Shown here piece by piece: positions 54,501 to 64,000 of a stretch of 64,000 nt of DNA. The DNA is taken from positions 12,514,876-12,578,875 of the forward strand of contig NC_057789.1 in NCBI RefSeq assembly GCF_014905175.1, given 5' to 3'. This DNA is from Aphidius gifuensis. Lineage: Eukaryota > Arthropoda > Insecta > Hymenoptera > Braconidae. The first letter of the stretch is position 1. Each line of letters begins with the position of its first letter. Both the position numbers and the translations under genes were made by a program. The notes under the pieces are model-generated. The model ran no database searches, was not told the DNA's origin, and was given only the letters and a program-made list of their open reading frames with translations.

Positions 54501-54740
54501 AAAAGCGTCCCAAAGAAGAAACATTAAGAAAAAAGTCAGAAACTTGGTATAATCCAACGTGAACAGATGGCAACGAATCGGCTCCTGGATATTTCCGCAA
54601 AAAGGCAACGATTATCACTTGAAAACAGGAATGATTTCTGAAAACGGGATTTCTTAATTCTTCCACAAAAACGCACCGCAACAAAAACACGAAAGTGTCA
54701 AAAGATCATGAAATGACTCCGAAAAGAAGGTCGCGATGAA
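51540..54740 (+). pseudogene. decayed non-LTR retrotransposon (R1/Jockey-like): endonuclease + RT
   Basis: Fragments in different frames line up as one ORF2. An APE-type endonuclease runs about 51600-52160 (KKVLVAADANAKSTKW, then NIDVTLVTEDL and DIVDSDHIVLE). A reverse transcriptase runs about 52800-53850 (SGRDKIETEMIKK, MAITFDISGAFDNVWWP, KGCSQGSILGPEFWDL, then CADDLVILIAGNSR in another frame near 53490, and TIRYLGVNI). A C-terminal Cys/His motif lies near 54320-54400 (CGCGFRGETPDHIWRKC). At least six stops or frame changes make it inactive. The 'DISGAFDNVWW' block, the ADD active site and the C-terminal HC motif suit the R1/Jockey/LOA group. 3' flanking DNA to about 55390 carries 'AATATGGATAA' repeats that may be its 3' UTR. 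Confidence 0.87.
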
Positions 54741-55394
54741 AAGTCTGAAACAAAATTGAATATGGATAATAAGAACCAAAACTTTAAATATAAATATGGA
54801 TAAAAAGAACGAAAACTTCAAATATGAATATGGATTACTGTCTTACACAACTGCAAATGCAATCATGGAAAGTAGTTCTGTAAGATAAGAAAATACACAC
54901 AATACCGCGGGAAAGTAATAGTCCCTCTATGCGGTAACCCCGACAAGTACGAGGCAACGAAGGAAGGACGAGAAGAAAATAAGCGGCCAGGTCAACAACA
55001 ACAAGGATAACAGTTCAACAAGGGAGCGAGAGTGAACAGAACAACAACTAGGTCAACAGGTTCGGAGAAAATAAGCAAGAACTTATAACTAGAATTAAGC
55101 TATTAAACTCTATATTTTCATAAAACTGTGGTTATAAAACGTACAACCAAGAGTGTACCTCCCTATGGTTCCCCGTGAGTGAAAAGTCAAAAAAGGTTTT
55201 GTAGCTAAATCACTCTTTCACAGCTTGAGCCAGTGGACAACGCTGGATTTTTGCAAGTTTGGGAACTTGGTATGGTTTCGTTAGAGAGACAGATTAACAT
55301 ACTTGTACGTGCCAATTAAGAACTGGCTTAGTCGCAACTTTGTTGCCGCTTGTGAGGGCCCATTGTGGCCTAGGTAAAGCACAAAAAACGACTT
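54741..55394. other. non-coding, possible retrotransposon 3' UTR
   Basis: Two to three copies of 'TATGGATAAnAAGAACnAAAACTT' occur at 54755-54830, followed by unremarkable DNA. No poly(A) tail or target duplication was located. Confidence 0.35.
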
Positions 55395-58136
55395 CTACTG
55401 AACCAATTTACCTACGGCAATGTAATGTATATCTTTAACAAATATTGTCTTATACGGTAATCCTCCTGTATCCATAAGTGACATTTTATGAAGTTTTCTA
55501 CGTAACAGATTTTCTTGGTTCGTTGTTGTACAACCTACGAATACATCTTTCGCAATAGAGACTACTCCATCGTTAGCCATATTTAAAAGACGATTATTGT
55601 ATCCTTGGACGGCCTCGTTTGTGTGGAATAAACGGACATAAACCCTCGGGCATAAATCATCTGCTTCGGCCCGTTTAAAAAATCTAGATTCCAAAGGAGT
55701 TATTTCTTCATCTTCTACTCGGTCTCCATTGCCAATTTTTATAAAAATTGTAGCAAATATAACGTTCGATTGTCTCATTACTTGAGCAAATTCATAAAAC
55801 TTGAGTCCTTACCACAATTGTGGCCCAGCCATTGATTTTTTTATGGGCAAATAAATCGCAGTAGCTCGCCAACCAAAGTAAAGTGTGTGCATGAAGGCTC
55901 CCTCTGTGTTGAAATTCAGTTCTTTTAAAATAATGAATTACATAATTTTTACCAAATGGGCTACATCTTGGTGATGACAAGACATTCATGAGAGTATCAA
56001 GTAACTTGTTGTAATAAAGAGCACAAGAAACTGAGTCTTCATTAATGAACGTTGTTTTATCATTATAATATAATTGCTCGATGAATTCTTCGGAAACCGA
56101 CGCGCCATCATTCTTTAGTTTATACATTGTTTGAGGTAGAGAAGTCCATCCAATTTCGTTAGCACTGACAGTCAGAAATAATGTTGGCTTGCCCAACTGT
56201 CTGATCATTGCAAACAAATTTTTTTTGCGATGAGCCCAGTACCAAGCTGAGTTGGGAATCGATCGTAAGAATGCAAGATCATTGATGTATTCTTTATCTT
56301 CTATTTGTTTCTTGGTAATATTAGTATCTTTTTCAACACGTTTAGAAGTAATCGTAAGGCAATCACGAATTCTCAATCTCGAAATTTTCATGGCCATATA
56401 CAACAGATGGCGTGGTGTAACACCTCGTCGGTCGGAACGCCGTAACTTACTTGAGGTCATGACAAAAGGCTTTACTTGGACTCCTTCTCTAAAATTTCGA
56501 AATTCATCAAGATAAATTGCAGGAAAAGAAAGCTCCTCAGCATGATCATCAAATAGTAAACTTTGAGTAAGCTCAGATTGACTCGGTGCAAAACTGAGAT
56601 ATTCATTTTCATACCACAACAACGTCTCCTGTTGTGCAATGAGACTTTCTTCAATCGGAATATACTCACTAATCTCGTCTCGATTTAAATCATCATTTAT
56701 TCGTTGTTCATTGCCATTGAAAAAAGTGTCAACAATTCCAATATCATAATGCAAATAGAGTAGAGATACAATCAAATATATTAACCACGTCTTGATGGTT
56801 CTTTTATTGAGCCATACAAATAACTCGATTCGTGTGTTATTGGGCGTTTGATATAAACGTTTATCGTGATCATCGTCAAGATTTCTTGACCATTGTATTA
56901 ACAGAAACAGGTACATTAATAATTTGTCTATAAATTCCCATTTGGCCATTGCAATGTCTAAATCATCTAATTGTCATGAAGGGAATACGTGGAGAAACGA
57001 GTCTTTCCGAAACCAGATCGAGCGGTAGTAAATTATTTGGCATCTCTGGATATCTGAATCCATTGTATGTAGACATAGTTGGAATTTTATCTCTTGACAG
57101 TGACGATCGATATATGCCACACAATAATATATCATTTGTAGGAATATTTGGTATAATAGTATTAAAGATTGACTGGTATTTTGAAGGAGATGTTAGATCT
57201 TGCTCGAACCATAATCTGTCACAAACCGAGCAAGCATGCCCAACAGAATTTTCAAAGAATTCAAGTTCTAACTGAAAAAAATAACAATAATAATTTCAAT
57301 AATATCATCGATAATAATAAAATCATTGATATCAATATTATCAATATCGATATAATATTATTAATAATAATAACAATAAGAATAATAATAGTACTGTTAA
57401 TAATATTCAAATGTAAATATTAGTAATTATTAGTATTTATATTTCGTATATTATATTATTATTATAGATATTGTTAATAATTGGTAATATTATTGAAATT
57501 ATTGTTATTATTATTATCATTTATATATATTCAATACTCGTAGTATAAATAATAATAATATTGATAATAATTTTAATAATATCAAAAATTTATAATACCA
57601 ATGGTATTAATATTAATAACAATATCAATAACGATATATAATATTGATAATATTATCAATATTTATATTTTGAATATTATCAATATGATTGATATTATTA
57701 TTATAGATATCATATTGATATCATCATTTATACTATGAACTTCATCAATATTAATAATAGCATCACTAATTAATTGATTGTTGATATTATTAAAGGCGTT
57801 ACAAATATCTTGACAGACTGCGAAAGAAGTTTCACTTCCCTCTCGCGTACTGCTAACACACAAATTTTTTTTCTTTTCTTGCTGTCTAGCACGGTAATTT
57901 TGTTGACGCTCAGCATGTGTCATAGGCACGGGTGACGATTCTTGTATTTCGTCAGGATTATTTTGAAGCCCCTGTTCCCTTTGTTCGGTACGTGAATCTG
58001 ATAATGGCGCAGGAGAGCATGGCTGATAAACTTCAGCTTGAACTATGTATACTGTAGGTTGATTTTCGAATGGTCTAACAAAATTATTAGTTGATGGTAA
58101 AGAACAACACAGCTGATAATTTTCTGGTTGAACCAT
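55395..58136 (-). pseudogene. third Helitron, internally deleted (Rep joined to helicase tail)
   Basis: Read on the minus strand. The N-terminus at 58136 leads to MTHAERQQNYRARQQ, a Helitron N-terminal signature. After an AT-rich expansion (57290-57750) comes a DUF6570-like region, about 57270-56960, with ACSVCDRLWFEQDL and LVSERLVSPRIPFM. Then the Rep region, 56949-55792, shows WYWAHRKKNLFAMIRQLGKP and the HUH motif RGSLHAHTLLWL. Directly after this the text jumps to the helicase C-terminal part (FYEFAQVMRQSNVIF, then RLFHTNEAVQGYNN) at 55830-55395 and stops at AVGKLVQ. The Rep tyrosines and helicase Walker motifs are deleted. Several frame changes and stops are present. It is a non-functional deletion derivative and belongs to a different Helitron subfamily from the one at 1-3 kb. 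Confidence 0.88.
57290..57750. repeat. AATAAT/ATTATT-rich expansion inside third Helitron
   Basis: About 450 bp of ATTATTATTATC, AATATTGATAAT and related triplet-like text separate the N-terminal exon-like block from the DUF6570-like region. It looks like a microsatellite that expanded within the element. Confidence 0.75.
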
Positions 58137-59179
58137 AATTATTAGACCGTTTCAAAAAAAAAAAAATTCTTTTTTTTTCTCTCCCACCCTCTAAAATCTT
58201 AGTATTTAACAAGGCAAACCATCTACTATTTTCAATTTTTTTTCTTTTTTTTTTTCAATGTCGCTCATCGACTTTGAATATTTTCCATTTAAAATACATG
58301 TAAGCAGAATGTTCATTTTATACTTTTGTTTATAACTTTATCAATTTTTGAGCTAGAGACTTGGTAATACTACCATTCAAAAGCTCAAAAAAAAAGCTTT
58401 GAAATACATATTGAAAAATAAATTTTTGATCAACTGTTTCGTGGTTAGAGAACTTTATAAACGTTTATTTCTAAAAAAACGATAATTTATTTATTCGAAG
58501 ACCTCTGGGCATTCATATAAAATTAAAAATTCGGCATATAAAATATAGTGTCTCAAGCTTTTTGATTAAGCTTTTTTAATAATCATCTTGAATTGAAATT
58601 TATTGATTATTATAAAAGTTATGATTTTTTGAAACACTGAAAAAAAACAATGTTATTTGAGCAATTTTTTTATAAACGAATGAATGCTGTTTTCGGTTAG
58701 GTGTTCCAAAAAATCAGAACTTTCGAAATAATCAATATATAAGTGTCAGTGCCGAGTGTTACATTCAATTTTTTTCGAACGATCCAACGTAAAGAAGTTT
58801 CACCTCAAAAACAAAATCAAAACTCTTATGTTACATTCTCACTGAAAAAGCCTAAAACAAACACCCCTGGAAAAGTTGACAAAATTTATGTAATATTTTT
58901 TTTTATTGTCAATTTTCGCCAAATATAATAATAAGTCAACTTCATAAATGAATAAATAAGTTAGCTGGGAACAGTTGTCAGTTCTCTATCTCACTGGCTT
59001 ACACTTAATTTAGATTTTTTCACACACTCATTTACAACATGCAATAATTTCACCTTATTCTATTTCGCTCAGCGCCATTTTATCACGATGAAATCTAGTT
59101 TCTTTTGGTATTCGTAGCATATAGACTTTAATTCTTTTCCAAATGGTTCAGCAGGGACGAAATAGATGCACGTTTTTTT
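58137..59179. other. intergenic, no gene seen
   Basis: AT-rich. 58788-58805 (GTAAAGAAGTTTCACCTC) is a solitary end of the GAAGTGAAACTTC element family. The DNA-binding part expected upstream of the pogo-like transposase could not be recognised. Confidence 0.35.
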
Positions 59180-60642
59180 TAACAAAATCCAACTCTATCA
59201 TTGAAAAAACCTGAAGCTATCTCTGCTGCTCGTGCTAGAGGATTAAATCGTGTTGTGATCCAGAAATCTTTTGATTCATATAAATCTAAACTGGATCAAC
59301 ACAAGTTTCCTTAGCACCGAATTTGGAGTGTTGATAAAACTTCAGCATCAGCGATTCCAAAAACCATGAGTGAGATAATTAGGTCAAAAGTGCAGAAACA
59401 AGGAGGCGTGATAACACGATCAAGGAATGTGACAGTTTAGTGCTGTGTCTCAGCAGCTGTGAAAAAACTTTCACCAACTTCTGTATTTGCCAGAAAGAGA
59501 ATCGACTTAGATCTTATAGTAAATAAATCACCTGGTTTATGAGGCACGGCCAGTAATACCGGTCACATAAATTCTGAGCTGTTTGAAAAGTGGATCATGT
59601 GGCGTAGTACTCAAGTGAAACCAACATTCGACGATCCAGTATTCAATTTTGTTAATTTTGAATGGTCACTCGAGTCATACTCGCAATGCCAAGCTGATCA
59701 GGATTGCTCAACAGAACCACCTGATTATGCTCTGTTTGCCACCATATACCACCTGCAATTTGCAACCCCTAAATGTTAGTGTTATTCTTCCAGTATTCAT
59801 TCGAGGATATTGATGAACTGCATAAAACAACGTCCAAGGAGAAATGCAAATGAAAAAAATGTCCCAGAATGTTTTTGCAGAGCTTGAGAACAACCTGCAA
59901 TAAAATAAAACATTCTGGTAAGCTTCCAAAAATGTGGCTTCTGGCCTTACAATCCAAATGGTGTCAGTGATAGAGACTTTGCACCGGCTAAAGTCTCTGA
60001 AAAATAAGAGCCAAGAGCAACTACATCGAATGAAACTAGTGATACTGAGATACTTGAAGAAGTTACCAGGATGTGCAGTGGCCTCTCAACTATGTCAGTA
60101 TATGACGCGAAAAAAAATAGAAAAGCTGAAAAAGAAAACAAAAAAAATCAAGAAAAAGAACATGAAGAAAAAGAAATTGCTGTATCTGAAAAATACATCA
60201 ACAAGAAAAGAAGAAAGATTGTAGGATTCAGAGTGCCAACTTGGGATATTAAATCTTACCCAGCAGAACCTGTCTTTTCGGATAGAAAAAAACGAGCTTG
60301 TGGCCAAACATCAATCGTTACAGATAAGAAATACATTAAAGATCTTGAAGAACAAGATAAAATAAAAGAAGATAAAAAAAAATAAAGAAAATAGCAGAAA
60401 AAGAAGTAAATTGAATAAAAAAATAACACTGAAAATGTTAAATCTGTTGAAAAAGACGATGATGGTGATAATGATGAATCAGATGCAGCTTGCAGTGTGT
60501 GTAACATTTTTTTTTCAACAGAAAAAAACAAGAATATTCTCCAGATCCAATGTGACAAATGTAACACTTGGTTTCATGGATCATCTGTTGGTGTAAAAAA
60601 AATGAAGCCAAAGATGATTTCTACTGTGCCAACTGTCAGTGA
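59180..60642 (+). pseudogene. decayed pogo/Tigger-like DDE transposase with PHD-like finger
   Basis: Plus-strand fragments read NPTLSLKKPEAISAARARG, IWSVDKTSASAIPK, VTRSRNVTV-type text, SVFARKRID and HINSELFEKWIMW, the ordered blocks of the DDE_1 (pogo/Tigger/CENP-B) family. Near 59920-59990, KCGFWPYNPNGVSDRDFAP is the family's 'GxxPFNxxxxxxxDF' block. A lysine-rich tail follows. At about 60488-60642 the sequence ends in a zinc-finger pattern, CSVCN, QCDKCNTWFHG and FYCANCQ, resembling a PHD finger with one ligand missing. Catalytic residues are eroded: the first Asp remains in SVDKT, but the 'LILDNH'-type block reads NFVNFEW. Several stops and shifts are present, so it is inactive. Confidence 0.8.
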
Positions 60643-61674
60643 ATATTTAATTAATCAATTCAATATTTGAATATTATTAGATATTATTTGAATACATATT
60701 ATATTTTTGTTACTTAATATTTCGTTATTTTTTTAATTTAAATATAATTTAAATAATGCTTAATATCGTTGACTTAATATTAATTATTTTATTTCTTATC
60801 ACTCACAATGTAGTTTTGTAACTACAACGTGACTCCTATGATTCTACTGACAAGTGCTCTCTATTTTTGAAGCGGCTTTCTTTGTAGTACGGCAAAAATG
60901 ACATGGAGAAAAAAAAAATCAATTATTTATCAAATCTTGTAAGGGTGTCCGTTTTAAGACTGAGTGACGGTTTTGGGCAACTCTTCTCTATGTTTGTATA
61001 TATATTTGTATCTGTTGTATGAAGCGTCTTCTACATATACTTTTTTCATTTGTTTTTGATTCCAATGAATACAATATCTATTTTCCTTTTTTTTTTTGCA
61101 TGATTTTTTGTATTACGACGTACCATAGAAAATGGGACAAAGCAAGTGGTTGGTAGCGATGTAGGTGGGGAACGCGCGTGCGATCAAAAATAGAGTTATA
61201 GAATGCTTGAGGGTGTTTGGGAATCCCAGGAGAAAATGAAAGGTCTCTCTGTCTTATTTTCTTATGTAGAATGAAGCGAGACAGAGTCAGTTGACAACTG
61301 AACAAAAAAAAGGCCGGGACAAATTCCCCACTTTTATATGAAACAATTTTGAGTTTTTAGAAATCAAAAAATCTTTAAATCGATTTTAGACGAATGTTTA
61401 TTTTACAAATTTTATTTGCGACAAATAATAGAAGAAATAAATTTTTTCTAATACAAATTTTTTTTTGATAAAAAATTCATGATTCGAAACTGTTTAGCAT
61501 ACAAATGAATAATGAACAAATTTAATCTATACCAAGATGTATTTAAGTAGAATTTTATATGGGTCAAAATTTGTGTCTATGCTATCAAATAAATATTGGG
61601 TAGCATAAATTACAATTTGTGGCATTGAATAATTAAAATTATTTGATAAAAATAAGTGAATATTTTATTATAAA
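60643..61674. other. intergenic, no gene seen
   Basis: AT-rich, with a GC-richer island at 61100-61310 that shows no recognised product. It is possibly the 3' flank of the pogo-like element. Confidence 0.35.
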
Positions 61675-62620
61675 AGTCTACGACCACATAGTCAAAAGTT
61701 GACGCTACTACGGAATACGCCGCAGAAAGCATTCCTTCCATAGTATACCAGTGTAAATTCAGTGTCACCATAAGAGTTAATATATATATATATATTTAGC
61801 GACCTTTATACATGTTCTACAATTGTACCAGGCTCTACAACAATATCGATACAATTATATACGTAATTCAACTACGATTATTTTATTTGTAATAAAATAA
61901 TTATTACAACTTGTCACTGAGGAACCAAGGTTCACACTACGTTCAAGGTACAAGCCGTCGTCTGATCTGTAAATTTAAACAACTTCAACCAATGTAAGTA
62001 CCTTTAAGAAATTCTAATTTAGTGATTGTTTCGCGAGAATAATAATAACTTTTGTGGTAATTTAAATTGTGTAAAAATCAAGCGTCATCGTTGTGTCAAT
62101 TTAGAGTCAGTGTTCTGTTTTTGTGTGTAAAATAAACGACTGGATTGCTTCCCAATCCCGTCGAATAATTTCCGGGTTCGTATTTAATTAATCTGACGGG
62201 CCGTTTGAATTTAAATAATTGTCAGCGTCTGACTCCACAACGACCGCATGGTTTTAACTTCTCTCTTTTCACGCGACGCGCGAATATTGTTAATAAACTA
62301 ATTAAATAGTTTAAGGGTTTTTTGTATCGCATTTTCATGTAAAAGTTAACTTGCTCGAAATTAAAATAAATTGTGCTTCGCTTTTTTATGAAATTACAGG
62401 CGTTGTCTAACATTATTTTTATTGAATTATTGTGTTACTTTTTCGCGTATTTTTCAGGTTCCTTTTTACCTCTCCCTACATTACGTAAAATCGTCTCCCT
62501 ACCCTTCTAATGTACCTTCACTGGGCAGGATAAACAGGGTTAAATTAAATACACATCTAGTTGGATTATTTTATTGGACAAAATCCCTATGTCTAGTAAA
62601 TGATCTGGCTACGATATTTC
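61675..62620. repeat. large interspersed repeat, copy 2
   Basis: Same ordered blocks as 13310-14320, in the same orientation, including 'CAATGTAAGTACCTT', 'CGACTGGATTGCTTC', 'CGCGTATTTTTCAGGTTCC', 'CTCTCCCTACATTACG' and 'GGCTACGATATTTCAATA'. Divergence is moderate, and heaviest in AT runs. Confidence 0.75.
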
Positions 62621-64000
62621 AATATATTATTATATAGTAATAAAGTTAGTAATTGTTGATATAAATGATCAATAACAGTAAGAACGATATATGATTTCAA
62701 AAAGTGAGTGAAATAATTGACACTCAGTACAGCATTCAGAACGACCAAAAGCCACATTGTTTTAACAATTGAGACTTCAATTTAAAAACTTGATTAAATA
62801 ATTTTATAAAAATTAATTAACAATGTAACGGATTACTTAAAGCTATTTATGTGATAACGCGATATTTTTTTAAACAACAAAATACATTGATACAATGTCA
62901 AAATTACGAATGATCAAATTACAAAAACAAAAATATACTACGACAAAACTACAAAAACAAAAATATATTACGATAAAATGACTTCAATAGAATTAACTAT
63001 TTTAATCTTAATTTTTTTACGGAGGCTAGGAGCCGAAAGGCTCAGCCGCAGTATTGGATTTATCCCCCAAAAAAAAAAAATGTTCATAACTTCTAAACTA
63101 ATTGTCGTAAAGACTTCGGATTTGGCCCAAAAGAAGCGGCTTTAAGAATTCTATCGCCCTTGATAGAAAAGCCATATCTATTCGGCTATTTTTTTTTTTT
63201 TTCCCAAAAAACGAAAATAAAAAAAATTGTGTTTTTTTTTTTTTTTTTGCACGAAAAATACTATTCGTACGATAAAAATTCATTTGAAAAAGTTATAGAA
63301 TTTTGAAGAACAATTATTTTAAGCCTAATATGAAACCTCTGCGACTACTCCATTTTGAGTTATAGCTTGTGCCGTTTTCATTTTTTAGGCAAACAATAAC
63401 TCGTGATGAAATGGTGTTAGAGACTTCATATTAAGCTTAAAACATGCGTATTCGAAAATTCTATCGCCTCTTTGGAAAAATTTTGATCTACGGATCACAT
63501 TTTTCATAAAAATTAAAAAAAAACCATTTTTTTTTTTTCGGAAAAAAAAAAAAGTGACTGAACAGATAATGCTCTTTTTTATGAGGGCGATGGAGTTTCT
63601 AAAGACGCTTTGTTTGAGCCTAATACGAAGTCTTTACTACAATTTTATCAAAAGTTATTGCTTTTCTAGTTTTCGAGTAATTTTTTAAAAACGCTCTAAC
63701 TTTCGAGAAAATCGTCCTAGATACTTTGTATAAGACTTAAAAAGCATGTGTGGAAACATCCTACAACTTTTAGTCAAAACTTTTTTCAAAAAAAATTATA
63801 GTTTTCATAAAATAGTAAAAAATAGAATTTTTGAAATATTTTTGTCTCTTTTGTTTCAAAAATAGAAAAAAATTGACTATTGGAATCAGGATAAATTCCT
63901 TGAGGGGCGATAGAGTTTTAAAAACCACGTTTTTTGAGCCTAATATGAAGTCATTTCGTTGATTCTAACAGAAGTTATAGCTTGCCTTAACTTGAACGAA
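62621..64000. repeat. diverged ~150-bp module repeat at right edge
   Basis: From about 63020, phrases such as 'GAGCCTAATATGAAGTC', 'TTCTATCGCCC' and 'AAAAGTTATAGCTT' recur near 63145, 63320, 63430, 63460, 63615 and 63937, some inverted. 62621-63020 is plain AT-rich DNA. There is no gene; the repeat runs off the end of the window. Confidence 0.5.

Noticed and set aside
55792..56949. Intact Helitron transposase
   Set aside because: The tyrosine motif and helicase Walker motifs are missing and frames change upstream and downstream.
60095..60567. Phe/Ser-rich minus-strand ORFs
   Set aside because: Antisense shadows of the Lys/Glu-rich tail of the pogo-like transposase.

Overview
This is an AT-rich animal nuclear genome window. 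It has interrupted genes with GT-AG introns, two recognisable metazoan single-copy genes, and a very dense load of decayed DNA transposons and retrotransposons. The transposon mix and base composition suit an arthropod, most likely an insect and possibly a parasitoid wasp. That taxonomic guess is inference; no marker gene in the window settles it. There is no sign of a bacterial, organellar or viral replicon. A run of 100 Ns (50319-50418) is a scaffold gap.

Layout, left to right. 1-3 kb holds a decayed, internally deleted Helitron on the minus strand. 5-6.5 kb holds two non-autonomous hAT elements with perfect 8-bp target duplications, both inserted in the same short motif of an AT-rich repeat. 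6.8-8.0 kb is a three-exon OB-fold (RPA-like) gene with one in-frame stop. 8.1-9.4 kb holds two mariner-type fold-back elements, one reduced to 35 bp. 12.4-14.9 kb is a large interspersed repeat (second copy at 61.7-62.6 kb) followed by a minisatellite. 15.7-17.1 kb is a USP5 pseudogene that lost its catalytic Cys. 17.5-18.7 kb is a three-exon gene for an Arg/Gly-rich protein of unknown function. 18.9-20.3 kb holds three copies of one MITE family.

21.2-29.7 kb is the most striking locus: a Helitron whose reconstructed reading order is two Ulp1-like cysteine protease domains, a DUF6570-like region, the Helitron Rep (HUH) nuclease, a Pif1 helicase and a ubiquitin-specific protease (USP) domain. 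A few frameshifts break it. 32.1-39.7 kb is SMARCAL1 on the minus strand, with a 5.5-kb intron full of repeats and one apparent single-base deletion. 40-46.7 kb is a nest of inverted-repeat elements ending 67 bp upstream of PHPT1 (janus A), which is intact in three exons at 46.7-48.4 kb. 51.5-54.7 kb is a decayed non-LTR retrotransposon (R1/Jockey-like), 55.4-58.1 kb a third, internally deleted Helitron, and 59.2-60.6 kb a decayed pogo/Tigger-type transposase ending in a PHD-like zinc finger. The right end is another AT-rich repeat.

PHPT1 is the only conserved host gene readable without a break. SMARCAL1 is complete apart from one missing base. Almost everything else is mobile or derived from mobile DNA. 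The proteases fused to the Helitron replicase suggest that some of these elements carry machinery acting on the ubiquitin/SUMO system of the host; that is inference from domain content.
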